DNA of 64,000 nucleotides, taken from contig NC_092569.1 of the NCBI RefSeq assembly GCF_037975245.1, positions 34,634,668-34,698,667 of the forward strand, written 5' to 3'. A model generated the notes under the pieces. The model was not told the origin of the DNA. It ran no database searches and saw only the letters and a program-made list of their open reading frames with translations. The stretch's first letter is position 1; the number at the start of each line of letters is the position of its first letter. Shown piece after piece: positions 47,161-60,357 of this stretch. A program made the position numbers and the translations under genes. The stretch is from Apostichopus japonicus. Its lineage: Eukaryota > Echinodermata > Holothuroidea > Aspidochirotida > Stichopodidae.

Positions 47161-50041
47161 GTTTTGATTGGCACTAGATCAGTTTATCCATTTGTTTGTT
47201 TGAAAGATATAAGTCATAGGCGGGATAACGATACCAATTCCTTTCGTTCTATCTCCCTTTTTTCTTGCCTTATGCTCCTTCTTATATCAGACCTAGTTCG
47301 TTTATAATGTTAGAAAGTTGAATTTCTTCAAAGTGGAAACACTGTCACGAGCTTACTATATGCAATAGATCGTGATAATTATTTCTAGGAATAACATATG
47401 CTCCATTGCAAAGACAAAGAACCAACAGCATTGCACTTCGTAGTTTATCTTCATGCAATGATATAACGAAATAGTAAAAAATACATATTCCTCAGATAAA
47501 CCTGCTAAATATTGTGGATATCACATCTGAACTGTGCTGACCCAAAATTGCTCACAAAAATTGTACACGTACCATAATAGAACGACCTTAAACTTCTTAT
47601 CGACGAACCACAGAAAAACGAATAAGGCAGAAATCCGAATTGGCTCCAACAATATAGGTTATTCTTATACGTATTACACACACAAACTGTGAAAAGGTCA
47701 AATTGGAAATCTGTAGTCCTTTTACAGAGAATAACATCGAACTAGATTGAACTTTATTGAGTCTCCCACCGGTGGAAAATTAAGATGGAAAGTTCAGATG
47801 GACAATTAAGATGGAAGACATTTTGCTACTCACATCAAAACGCAAGTTGGTCATGAATACTAAACGATTGGCAAAACAAATAACATGATCATTGCATATG
47901 ATTGTGGCCCACATTAAATTATAACTTAAATCTTTACAGAATCCCCTGTTTTGAAACCTCACATGACGACAAATATATTCTTCCTGTACATTTTTGGTTC
48001 ACCGCCATTCAATCTAATATCTACAATGCAAAATGGTAGATGTACGTTATGGCACAGCGAATGTAAGACAACCTTAGTAATGCTATACCTCAACAAATCT
48101 ACGTAGTTCAGTAAGAAGAATCGACGTTTAGCATTATAACATTATATCTTTTATAACATGATGTTCATGATGATGATGAAAATTGCAAGAGATAAAGAAT
48201 GTCAATAGAAAGGACTAAAGAAAAAGAGGAAGTTAAGAAAGAAACAAGGAATTTCATTTGTCAGACCAAGTCATTCATGACCAAAATTCCACAGTGTGAT
48301 AATGCTCTGCCATAGGGGGAAAGAATTGAGCAAATACGAAAGTGAAGTATGAAGGATCGGAAGCAGGTAAAAAAATTACCATTTTTCTTGTTTGTTAATT
48401 CCGAATTATAATGACATAGACATGTTAGGACTTTCGCGCATATGGCAGTTCAAATTTAATGAAATGACGATGTTATCTGTCAAGACAAAAACATATTGTA
48501 TTGCATTTCCAGTAGTGAAATTAGACAATTCTCTTAATAAACCAGAAAACAAGCTTTAGATCATTCCTGCAATTTTAGCAGTTCTCTGTTGTTTTTCGTC
48601 TCCATCAAATTTTTGAAAATGCCTAAAACAATGTTTGCACATGGGTCATCTTATCAATAGTTTTAACACGTCTAACATGTCAAAAGTTACTTTTTGGCAC
48701 GAGTTTGTATCCTTCTAGAAGAAAATGGCCCTTGGGTACAGAAAATGGTATCACACTTACCTAAAGTCATAAGAAATTAAAATCTACATTTTATACTTTG
48801 CTGTTGCCAACAGAGTTAAGTACACAGTATAGTACTATCTCAACAAAGATATTGAAGCGGTCAGGGTGATTTATTTGGGATATAGCCAAAGTTTTGTTGT
48901 CGTCGATAATGTTATTGAGGAAGCACAGACGGTTTGCGACGTTATTGTTGTATCTGTATGAAAATTTTGTTTATTTTAACCAAATGCTGAGTACCACATA
49001 CCGTTTGTTTCCTTGAATATAATGCTCGTTTGAACGAAAGCCACAAATTTTGATATCAAGGAATTTAATTTGATATCCTTCAATATATAAAGCGAATTTT
49101 ACCATACATGCAGTAGTAATACTCTTCTTTGTGAAAAATACTTTCCTTTGTATACTGAATTAAATTACATGTTTCTGTCACAATATAAGAAATGTTAAGT
49201 TGTATACTACACCAAACAGCCATATCACGAGGAAGGGGTGAGTCGGGTAGGAGGGAGTGATTGAGGGCAGCGAAGAATTGGTTTATTCAAATTGAGACTA
49301 TTAAGCGTTACAAGGAAGTTTACATGTTTAACAACTTAATTGAACACCTTGTGTGAATATCAAAGTAAACTACGGTATTTGTGATTAGAGAATTAACAGA
49401 TAACATAAAGGATTATGAATGTATTTTTTTTCTCGTAGTAGTTCATTTCCAGGTTATACGTTAACACCTAATTAATTATATGGCACAGATGTAGTTAATA
49501 TATGCATAGAATATTTAATTCTTTACACGGTGAACTAGCCTTTCATATTCCAATATTTGACAGAAAACATCACTTTGGATGGTCATTAGAATGTTGGTGA
49601 ACTGGATTGTGTCAAAAGGGCTTTTTTCAATAAATGAAATGTAATTTAATTTTTGGTGAGAATTTTCTCACTCCAATTATGTTGTATTACTTGTTCTCTG
49701 CTTTATTTACTGTTATAGATTATGTCTAAGTAAATAATGTAAAGAAAAGACAGAAAAAGAAAAAAGGAAAAAGTATAAATATTTAAGAGATAATTAGCCA
49801 GAAGAATAATCAGTTAAGTTTAAAAGTTTTAGAAAGGTTATTCCGCTAGTAATATGAAATTTATCAGGATTTTTTATCGATATTTCCCTATTTCTACGAA
49901 GATGCTAACACTTCGCTCTCTCACATAATTTAATATTAACAGAATTAGCTCAACAACACATTGACGCAACTTATGTTATTTTCAAAACAGAAGATATTCA
50001 ATGGAGTAAAATGAAATATATTAAATAATAGAAAGACTTAC

Positions 50042-50107
50042 CATTTCTGTTCCAAACGAGTTCCAAATCGTCAAAACAGTCAAACAAACTTCGAAAAATT
50101 TCTCCAT
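50042..50107 (-). CDS. Gene 2 exon 1: signal peptide
   Basis: ATG at 50107. 22 codons beginning MEKFFEVCLTVLTIW and ending GTEM|GTAAGT, phase 0. Counterpart of 28608-28673. Confidence 0.72.
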
Positions 50108-50949
50108 GATTTCGGGTTTGTATATATGACACGCGAAAATATATTCGATGAAGTGCAATATGGCAAATGACACAGAGTATCTACTTAGGGGTGACCAACA
50201 CCCTATTGAAATGACCGTAGTAGTATGGATGTCTATTAATGCCATCATTTTATTTGAAATATGATTTGGTGAACAGCTTATACAAATGTGCTGCACGTCT
50301 ATAGTATTATTGGCTTGTGTGTAAAGAAGACTATTCGACATGCGCAATCCAACTAAATATTTTGTACAGCTATTTATATGTTAAACTTTCAGTCAATAGT
50401 GCAGTAAGCTTCAGTTGCATAATGTTGAATTGTCCTTATGCCGATAAATACAGCATACGACCTATTGCATAATTATTGACTATCGTGGCTCTAGTTCCAA
50501 GGACAGCAACGGTATTGCAATTAAATAAAGGTAAATGTATTTGGTTTTTAAAAGGAATATCAATTACGACGATCACTTGTAATCTATATTACATTAAGTG
50601 TGGTTGATAAAGGAAGGGATTTGTAGTTGTGTGCCAAACGACGTCAATGCAACTAAGCCGATGAAATGAGTATTGGCATGTTGATTTACTTGTTCTAGTT
50701 AAGCTGCTATTATAGATATTTTAAAGAAACATGTATGAGTGATTATTTTAACTATGTTACTGCGTTTTACGTTGGAAGGCAAACTTAAAGCAGTATCGAA
50801 CGGACAGGAAGTGGTACTACTAATCAGCATTATATAACTTGCGTTAACTAGTACAATACATCTTGAAATGTACCGTGAAATGTACTGTATGATCTATTTT
50901 ACACTATCAATGTGTATGTAAAAATATCAAATTAACAAGTTTTCCAGCT

Positions 50950-52100
50950 ATATAAACAATACTTCCTTGTTTAAGGATGCCTGCGTCACACCCTGTTTTC
51001 AGAATCGAGTATCCTCACATCTGATTGAATAAACATGTCAGCGGTGTCACTGGGCTTTGAATAGATTTGACTGTGCATTATATTTAAAAAAAATCATTGT
51101 CAATTATATAAGATATTGAATCTAATGGTACGATATCAAATTATTCAGTGGTATATAGCTTTTTTTAATAAAAATAATTTAGTTTAAGAGGGTTTGCTAG
51201 AGCTTCTTTGGAGGCATAGAGCTACTTTATATGCGTAGCTATAGGTGGTTTATCTAACCGTGGTACCTAGGGGGAAGGGGGTTCCTGAAGGTTGGTCCCC
51301 AACATGCAGTTTTAGCCAACGGATGACAACTGCCAGTCATATTTTTGCATGAATAGTTAAATGAGAGCCAGCTTTCCTACGCCAAAATATTTTGCTAACA
51401 GTAACGTAGCTCTAAGTGAAAGGAAAGTTCCACTACCACACACATAACATTTTCATGGACGATAACTGGGACGGCAAAAGGAAAATTAGTTAAAGAAAAC
51501 TAAATAGCTAGCATATATGACATTGGATAGGTTACTTGATTTTATAGCACTGAGTGAATTGCTCCTCAGAAGGCTTCCTCTCTTTAGCTTTATGCTTACT
51601 GAGCATCGAGAGAGGTTTCTATTAACAAGTTTGATTCAATAATTGGTACTTTTAGTCATAGTTCAGTGAATTGTAAGTCGTATTGTGGTCTTTACAAAAA
51701 AACAAAAAAAAACACATCTCCATTTGGATCCCTGAGAAAGGAGATAAATGCATACACTTACCCCTCACATACTAGTATGTAGTTTTACATGTTTGATTTA
51801 TTTAAAATATACAAGGCTGTAGCCACAGGGACCACGAACCTGACCACCCCCCCCCCCACCCTCCCCGAAAGTTGCTTGCAATGGTTAGCATTTTATAATA
51901 CCCCAACGCAAAGTCAAATGCTCTTAATGTATTGTAATTTTGTTACCAGAGGTACAGACTGTGAAATTACAAGTTAATATCAGTTAAGGCTCAAAGTCAA
52001 ACTTGTGTAGTAGTTATGCAATCACTCAAGCACATTCCGTAAGCCGTCTAAAATAGTGCAGTATTAATATCATTTTGATTGGTTTTGGTACTTAGGGATT
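50950..52100. repeat. 5' flank of gene 2
   Basis: Homologous to 29510-30600 with indels and a C tract near 51847. No gene. Confidence 0.55.
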
Positions 52101-52199
52101 TTAGGGGTTAATATCATAAACAGCAGTCGTCATCACTGTTTAGAAGTGGAATTATATTGGCCTTGTCTATATTTAAGGCTTCGGTGGTCATTGTTCATT

Positions 52200-53830
52200 A
52201 TTTTCATTACTTTATTCAGAAACAAACCTCTATATTCTAGCTATGCCAGTTCATGTGCCATTCCACCATAGGAACATACCTCCATATCGTTCCGCCATAG
52301 GTTTTGATCCTTTCCGCCATGGCAGAAAGCTCGAAACCTATGGCGGATAGGTACATTTTAAAAATGGATTTTACACAGGAATGTATCGGTGAAACTGTTT
52401 TGATTCGCGTGGAAGGATAGGTACAATGGATGTGACGGTTCGCTGGATAGACTGAATTGTAGTTAAGACAACATTGGGGAATAGACACAAAGTTTTTGAT
52501 GTACATCTTGATTGAATAGTTTTATTTGTAAGTTTATAAGAGTCGATACACTGTCTTCAAATATATATTGAATAAATCAAATTAGGTTAGGTTGATTGTT
52601 TATTAAAAAGACCGATTCTAATTGTCTATTTAAAGGCAATGAAGACTCGCCCAAAACCGCTTGCGGCCGTCTGAAAATGTTAACTTTCTGTTACTTGCAA
52701 GTGACGTTTTTGTTTGTGTAGCTACAAAGTGCAGACAGTAATGAAACGTTATACCTTGTTATCTTTAGCTGGACCTGAGATGTCCATCGCTGTATCGTAT
52801 ACACTGTGCTGTGGGTATTGACCGCAGCTGTAGGTTACAGTATGTACTTACTGTACACTAGTGTCTAATTACCGACCGTAGCAAGCTTTGTGTGTAATTA
52901 TTGGGATCGATGGTGGTGTCTAACACTTTTGTTACACCTCATTCAAAACTAGGTTAGATTACCGGCATTAACATTTCTTTTTGCGGGAGTCTTCACACCA
53001 TTTAAATGACCGAATTTGTGGGCCTAAATAGCGTGAAGCGAAGCAATATACAGTGCATATAGGCCTACAAAAGTGCTTAACGACATCGGGGTAACGCAGT
53101 GGAATGGCACTTCTTCTATGGCGGAAAGAGCACATTTTCTATTGCGAATATACCGACGACAGAATAACACGGCCCCAGCTAGGCCTACACCCTCTCTTTG
53201 CCTTGTCGGTATCAGACCTGGAGATACTACAGTCACTGCGAGTTACTTGGGTTTTCTTTGATAAGCGTTAGCAGCGCTTGCAGCCTAACATTAAAATGCT
53301 TTCTGCCGCCTAACTAAAAAGTTAAGCCTTAATAGTATTTTAGGCAACGTTACCATTACTTAGTATACTAGCCTAGGCCTAATTTCGGCACAGCTTACTT
53401 TAGTGTAGGTCTCACGTAACGTAGGCTATGCCTAATGTAAATTTTTGCGGATCGAATTAAAAAAAAAGATTACTCTTTTAAACAACTCAACCGTTTCTAT
53501 GGGTAAAAACGAACTGTAACACACATTAAGTTAAATATTCAGTAGCTTACTATCATCTTATAGTGACAATAATTGGTCCTTGCTTGACAAGTGGGGCAAG
53601 TCAGCACTTTGCTTAGGTTGCGGCTATGCCGGTCGTTGCTAAGGAAGCAATAGTAAAGTATATAGTGCTAGTGCACGAAGAGCATACGTTATTCCTAGCT
53701 TACAAACTGTACTGAAAATGGTCACCTATCTATCGTGATGTCTTGCCGTGACATAGGTAACAATTTTTAATCCAAGTTGTAAGTTAGGAATAATATATGC
53801 CCTTCGTGTACTAATATAATTATTTAATAT
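52200..53830. repeat. Intergenic block, copy II (first part)
   Basis: Counterpart of 1570-3230. The open frames here are short and not shared between copies. Confidence 0.65.
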
Positions 53831-53849
53831 TCCTTAGGAACGACCGTGT

Positions 53850-55241
53850 CGAACGCCATTTTAACATTTATACAATAATTCGAGATATCTACAATTAAAT
53901 TGTAGATATCTCCAATTAATTTCAAATATCTCGAATTAAATTGAAGAAATCTCTAATCATATCAGATATCTCCAATTCAACATGAGATATCAGAAATGCA
54001 TGCATTTTCGAATCTTGAATTTTATTTAAGATATCTCATATTGATTTTAAGATATCAAGACTAATAAAAGATATCAAAATGGAACATAATTAAAAAATAA
54101 TTCAAATTGAATTCGAGATATCAGAAATTGAATTCGAGATATCAAAAAAAGAATTCGAGATAGTACCCAAAACTGAATTAGAGATATCAAATAATTCGAA
54201 TTTGAGATATCCAAATTGAACTCGAGATATCAAGAATTGGAATTAGAGATATCCAAATTTGAATTAGAGATATCAAGAATTGCATTAGAGATATCAAGAA
54301 TTCGAATTGTAGCGCTAACAAGAAGAGTTCCATCTTAATCGGCAAATCTATGGCAGGAAAACGAGGCATATTTAATTTCGGTGGCTACTTATTATTACTA
54401 GATTGGTTTAGGCTACTAATACTAGACTTAGGGCTAGACCTTATGGGTAACATTAACTAGTAATACAAATAGTACTTCGATTCCATTATACTTAGGTACC
54501 ACGGCGACTGCGTCTGGCAGACTGGCACTTTAGCGTTACTTCCATTCAATGCTTCCACAAATCCCATTTCTTTAGATGGACCTGACAATTTCTATAGATT
54601 TTGTAACATATCAGTTTTCTGAAACTCAAGAGGGCCACAAAGGCACATGAGACGTATCTTTAAGGGCATATAATTCAGATTCTAGTAGCAGTGGCGGGCT
54701 TCGGGCGTGTTATGAATGCGTATAATCATGGCAATGTGAGATTCACATGTTAAACTACCGATGGGCCAAGCATATAAATAAATGGTTTCCATTCATAGGC
54801 AAACTTTCCGTCATATCCGTCACTACATTTCTAGAATTCCAGCTCATGAATTTGATATCCGTAAGGTTTCCGTAATTTCACTTATATCAAGAAGTTCTTT
54901 GAAAGATATCTTAACTAATCAATTTTCCATACAATCAGAAAATTTCATTGAAAGTGGAAGTACTGCAGTTAAGACGAAAGTCACGTGTACCGGAAACCGA
55001 ATTTGGATATTCCGAAATCGAATTTTTGATATCTCTAATTCAATTTTGGATATCTCTAAATGGAAATCTTGATATTTCCAATTAAATTTTGGATATCTCC
55101 AATATGTTAAATGTATTGATATCTGGAAATGAATTAGAGATATGTGGAAATGAAATAGAGATATCTGGAAATGATTAGAGATACCCAAAAATTTAATAAG
55201 AGATATCTGTATTTGTTGAACAAATGTTAAAATGGCATTCC
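53850..55241. mobile_element. Foldback-like element with GATATC arrays
   Basis: Outer inverted repeats CGAACGCCATTTTAACATTT (53850-53869) and its near reverse complement at 55218-55241. Inside each end is a degenerate array of ATTCGAGATATC units, the right array (about 54990-55215) in opposite orientation to the left (53880-54305). The middle 54310-54985 is unique and has no transposase. Confidence 0.6.
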
Positions 55242-55984
55242 ATGCTACGGACATAACCGCAACCTTGACCGGAAGTCCCTATTGTAAACAATGCCTTGTC
55301 GTTTCCAAAAAGCCCTGTGTGTATAGGTTGCGGGCTTTCTTCTGCAAGTGCTCCCTATAGTCATTTTGACTTCTAAATATCAAAACATGTAAAATTGCGT
55401 GAATTTTTGATACCAATGGTCGAAACTTGATACAAAAGTTTTCAATTTGGTAAAAAAGGGCGTAATATCGAGAAAAAAACCTCAAAATAGGAAGATTAAT
55501 AGACAAATGTCTGATATAATAGGTAAAATTTGAGAGAAATGTAACAAAAAACAATACACAATTGCATATTCATTGTATTTTTTTAGATGATTCGTTCAGA
55601 ACGCAAGAATATAGTCATTATGGACGTGAAAACAAGCCTGTATAAACAATATGTAACATTGCTACCTACATAGACCTAGCCTACTTCATTCAATTCAAGT
55701 TAATTGAATTTAACTTCAATCAATACAAAGTATACAACAAGTAGGCCCCTGGTAATGGTAATGGTAATACATTACGTAGAAGATGGTTGAGTTATGAAGG
55801 AAAGCTATTATAATACCGAAAGCTTGTAAGTATAAAACCCCTGCAAGTATAGACAAAAAAATATGCCATCTTTACAAATATAACCCTATAATAATAGAAA
55901 GAGCACCCACCCTCCCTCTCCCCATAGCTCTCGGATTGACGAGTTTAAGGTAGGCCTATGTATCATTGATTTTGCATAATGTAT

Positions 55985-57630
55985 TTGTTTTAATTACCTT
56001 TAAAAGATGTCATAGTTCATTTAAGTGACGCTGGTAGGCTGTTCCAAACTGTATAGGCCCAGTATAGTTAATATTGTGTTGTGTTCTTATAAATCTAAAA
56101 AGGGATCCTATCATCATAAATATGTCTGGTATTAAATACATGACCGTTTCTAGCAAACAGATTTGACACAAAGATCGGTAACCAAATTACAAGTGGCGTG
56201 CAAAATGAGCAAACCAGTTTGAAAATAAATATATATCATCCAAAATAAGAATATTAAATATATTGAAAAGGGCTTTGCTTGCATGGTGGTTAATTAATGT
56301 TTATCTGCAATATAACGAATACTCTTCTGCATTCAATAAAATTTGCTTGTATAAATATCAGCGACAAATCCCCAGCTGACAGTAACACAGTGAGGTAAAG
56401 AAGGAAGTACTAGACCTTTGTAGATAGTTGATAAAAGTTAACCTTGCTGAGAACTACCTGTTTCAATCTAATACATATATTGTTTAAGTAAGAAGACCAA
56501 ATCAAATTCTGATCGATTGTGACGCCAAGAAACGTAGTAGATACAGAAATGAACTAAAGTTGTTATTTCAAGTAATACCATTACTCCATCAAAATCCCTT
56601 TGAATATGGTGAGAACAAATAGCAGTCGACTCAGTTGCATTCAGAGGTAATTTATTCGCAGTGAACAAATTGGTTACAAAGACCTTCTCGTTATTAATGG
56701 CGTTAATGAGTGAGAGCAGATTTCGATTGTCGTTAAAGATGCTTGTATCATCAGCGTATAAAGTAAATTTAAACTTTGAACTAATTAGAGGTAAATCATT
56801 GAATTAAATGAGAATGGGTAATGGACCCAGAATAGAACCTTGTGGTACACCTGCTGCAATTGGTCACTAACTAGAATCTTGTGGTACACCTGTTGCAATC
56901 GGTCACTAACTAGAGCCTTATGGTACACCTGTTGTAATTGGTTACTAACTAGAGCCTTGTGGTACAGGGTGTTGTAATTGGTCACTAACTAGAGTCTTGT
57001 GGTACACCTGTTGCAATTGGTCACTAACTAGAACCTTGTGGTATAGGGTGCTGTAATTGGTCACTTTGAGATGACTTTGAGTTGTTCTCAATAAAGTTAA
57101 TTAATGGATGAGCTGTAGAGTAAGGGTTATTTGGTTTTAATATATTATGCTATAATGTGAAATACATTTAAAGCAACATTTATATGCTGATTTTTCAAAT
57201 ACCTTGGAAAAGACTGGCAATACAAGAATTGGACTATAGTTTTTCACTTTTTTTTTTTTTACTTTTTATTTTGTAGACAGGAACTGCACGTGTAATTTTA
57301 AGATCATTAGGCACATTGTACCACTACTAAAACACCTGTTTACAAGATGGCTGAATGGACGAACAGTAATGTAATTAAATTCTTTAACAACTTTACAATG
57401 AATATTATAATTGTCCTTGACTACCATTTTGAAGATCTTTGCTACATTCCATAACTTCGCCCTCATCGGTGGAATACAAAAACATACAGTTATCATGTAC
57501 ACACCAGCTCTTCTTGATTTTGGAGTGACTACTACACCATTGACGAGGAATATGACGGTCATATAAGAAGATACAAAAGAATACGTTATAAATAGAATTA
57601 GAATCATCTAATCATTACTAGAACATCAGT
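55985..57630 (-). mobile_element. Non-LTR retrotransposon, degenerate reverse transcriptase
   Basis: Broken minus-strand frames give, in RT order: TDEGEVMEC and YNIHCKVVKEF, VPNDLKITRAVPVYK, NYSPILVLPVFSKVFEK, GVPQGSILGPLP (GVPQG codons at 56837-56851), NDLPLISSKFKFTLYADDTS with the catalytic YADD at 56747-56758, FLGVTIDQNLIWSSYL near 56500, and a C-terminal RFIRTQHNINYTGPIQF-like tail near 56090. Many frameshifts and stops; not functional. A 39-bp minisatellite has grown inside it. Confidence 0.85.
56833..57063. repeat. 39-bp minisatellite derived from the RT GVPQG segment
   Basis: Six units of TAGAACCTTGTGGTACACCT plus about 19 bp. Each CTTGTGGTACACC is the complement of GVPQ codons, so the unit comes from the coding sequence it interrupts. 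Confidence 0.85.
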
Positions 57631-58124
57631 CCAAACCACCTGTGAAAGATCCTAATGAAATGAAGTTATAGCACTTTGCGTCAATTTACGGTGTAATTTT
57701 GTAGACAATATATTCCTTTCTAGAGCCCAAATGCCCATCCCTTCCCTCCCCAGTAGGTCCATTTTAGACATGTAAAACAAATAATAATAACACAAAAATA
57801 ACAATTACTTCACACCAAATTCCCCAGACAGATCCCCCCCCCAGCATATATAGGCTACGACTACCATCAGAATGCCCTACAGCACACAGCGTGCTTTTAT
57901 TTCTTCACTTACCTGTGTAAAACAATGAATAACCCAGAGTTTACAAAGAAAAATAGACTTCATTTTTCCTCTACAAAGTGATTCTACCGAATAATGTTTT
58001 CCTATTAAATTTTTTTGAAGCGTTAATGTTTAAAAAATGAGATCTCAAAATGTTTAGATGCAACTGATAAGGCCTGGGAAGTGCCATTTCCGGCAACCTG
58101 GGAGGCATATTTGGCAAAGCATTA

Positions 58125-58665
58125 TGGAACGCGAAAAGGGTCTAGTCTAAGTTTGTTGTTGTCTAAACTTAAGTTGTTGCTGCTGTTTTAATATGCTGTT
58201 GCTCAAACTCACGTTGATGTCTAAACTTACGTCATTGTCTTCCGCGCTGATCGACATTATTGCTCAACCACGTAATGTAAAAAATAGGCGTTTCGCACAA
58301 ACTTCAACAAACATCACCAGCGCAGGAGAATGCATGGTATGTAGGCTGCTACCACTACAACTACTAGGCCTACTACTGTTACATCAAGGAATTCCATAAA
58401 ATCTCCCTGGTTACACCTAGAGCCATACTGGAACTCTTATTACTGCTACTAATAGACTCAACAATGAAAATAATTCTAAACAGTCTGCACTACCCACATA
58501 TCCTAATTAACGACGTGCGTGTAGTAAGCATATGCAGCGCAAATTGAATTTAGTTTGAGAAAAGCTATTTTTTTTTACATCACGTGGTTGAGCAATTGTT
58601 GAATAGCGCCGCTGGCAACAACTTAAGTTTAAACAACGAAATAAGTTTGCCCTTTTCGCGTTCCA
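58125..58665. mobile_element. MITE, about 540 bp, copy II
   Basis: Ends TGGAACGCGAAAAGGG and CCCTTTTCGCGTTCCA are perfect inverted repeats, each flanked by TA (58123-58124 and 58666-58667). This suggests Tc1/mariner-type mobilisation. Non-coding. Confidence 0.75.
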
Positions 58666-59381
58666 TAAAACATTCTTGCTACACTCTCGCCAACCGATGG
58701 TGGCGCTCAGATAGTGTCATGATGGTCCCTTTTAGGAAATGGCCCACCCACTAAAAGTTTCTTTAAAAGGCCCTGGTATAACGCACCTCAAAGTATCACT
58801 GTGTAACATTTGGACGATACATAATGTTCTCGATGTTCCTCAACTGTGTATGGAAAGCGAAAAGTGAAAAGTTTAAGAATATTTCCGTTTGGGTTTAAGT
58901 TTCAATTAACCATGATACGGCTCTAAGTCACACCCGGATGATAAATAGCCAAGTCTTCCTTAATTTAAGTCCAATCACTTGTCAGATGTTGACTTTTGTT
59001 AAAATTTAGCTATGACTGACATATCAATCCAGGGACCAAACAGAAGCAGCTTGAAGATATATAGATGTGAGTGCCACCCCCCCCCCCCCCCCCCCTTCGC
59101 GCCCGCCGAAGCTTCATACTACACCCATTTAACTATGACTATCTAACTCGAAATCATTTGTGATTCCTAATTATTAATTTTCCACAAAAAAATTAAACAT
59201 CTCCCAAATTTAGCGATAGTACCTCTGTTTTCAACATTGCGTTATTTTAATTTTTTTATTTATTATTGCGTTATTTTAAGTTGTCTATGTACATGAGATT
59301 AACATCACCATGTGCAATCACAGAATACTTTGTCATCACTTGACATGGCCGGTATTAGATGATTTATTTACGGATGCTGTA

Positions 59382-59390
59382 ATATATATA

Positions 59391-59479
<89 letters not shown>
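59382..59479. repeat. (TA)n microsatellite
   Basis: About 98 bp of nearly pure TA. The same site in the other units has only a few TA steps. Confidence 0.95.
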
Positions 59480-59481
<2 letters not shown>

Positions 59482-59708
59482 GTTACCCTATGTTTTGTGA
59501 GTAGTTCGACGGCAAGCCTGATAATGACTTCATATATGTAAGTATTTGAAATATGTGTGTATATGTCCTAGAAACTAAGAATCGTTAAGAATCCACTTGC
59601 AATTGTCCATTTCCAACCAACTAATAATACTTGGGGGGGGGGTGGGAGGGTGGGGGTTGATCTACGAGGGATGCAACAAATTAAGGAAAATGCACAAGTT
59701 TACCTTGT

Positions 59709-59714
59709 TTTATT
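59709..59714 (-). promoter_or_regulatory. Gene 3 poly(A) signal
   Basis: AATAAA on the minus strand about 285 nt after the stop, in a 3'UTR stretch shared with the other units. Confidence 0.5.
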
Positions 59715-59998
59715 CTTTTGTGAGACTCATACAATAATCAATGTTCAAACTATCAAACAACAGTACGCTGGTTATTATTAATAATTTGACATCAATTTCA
59801 ATTAATATCTCCTCATTTCCTTAGAAAATTAATTATTTAGTCGAATCGTCCCGTTTGTAATTTTTGTTGCTTTTCTTCTTCTACTTTCTTGTCTATGGCA
59901 CGTCCAACTGTCCGATGCTCGAAGATCTGTATGGATATTTTCTTATTTCTAAGTAAAAACTGCTTTTTGGACAGTGTGTTATTTATACAGTGTTTTGT

Positions 59999-60357
59999 CT
60001 ACACCGGTCGTATTTTCATATCTGTGTATTGGAGGCTACATCCATAACTGTTCAAACTATAACTAAACCAGAGCATGTTCGTTCCTCGAGTAGAGCCGTC
60101 GTAATCTCCGTTGAGATTTGAATCTGTGCAATTAGCGCAGTTGTCGCTGCCAACGGGAAAATAATAACAATAGTAACTATAACCGGGACAGTCAGACCGA
60201 CAATAAAAAGCAGAAGAATACCATCTACAGTCCCAACGATGGTGGAACCACCAGGCTCCTCTGTGTTTCTCAGCACAGTCGAGGCTGCTCGATCCATCGT
60301 TGTCCCGGTCTTTTGTACTGAATTGTTTATTGTTGCTATCAGACAAACTATCATAAC
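59999..60357 (-). CDS. Gene 3 terminal FReD segment C
   Basis: 359-nt last exon, stop TAG at 59999-60001. GYDSLSDSNNKQFSTKDRDN, CAEKHRGAWWF, a 41-residue Tyr/Cys-rich insert (the longest of the three), SNLNGDYDG, YTDMKIRPV. Serines replace the Trp-Ser-x pattern after DNDG. Confidence 0.92.

Larger units (their letters stand above)
38527..50107 (-). pseudogene. Gene 2: FReD(partial)-TIL-EGF(x2)-FReD paralogue with two frameshifts
   Basis: Nine exons in the same order as gene 1: 50042-50107, 45213-45244, 44168-44340, 43520-43784, 42454-42665, 41812-42021, 40911-41219, 40389-40650, 38527-38875. Without lesions it would code about 625 residues, with two EGF repeats instead of four. Two one-base indels break the frame: one extra base in the linker exon (32 nt against 31) and one missing base in exon C (349 nt where a phase-matched exon needs 350). 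Every other exon is open with consistent phases and good splice sites. Both indels are next to short homopolymers, so a consensus error in the assembly is a real alternative to pseudogenisation. Confidence 0.6.
57720..59640. repeat. Intergenic block, copy II (last part)
   Basis: Matches 7575-9640, including the inverted GCGCCACC repeat, nested MITE and the long C tract (59077-59094). Confidence 0.65.

Noticed and set aside
54187-55254. Open frames rich in ISLI/DIS repeats
   Set aside because: They are read through the GATATC arrays and follow the repeat, not a protein family.
56785-56985. Repetitive frame reading VYHKxLVSxxLQQ
   Set aside because: Out-of-frame translation of the 39-bp minisatellite inside the reverse transcriptase remnant.
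59310-59504. 64-codon plus-strand open frame
   Set aside because: Also a translated TA microsatellite.
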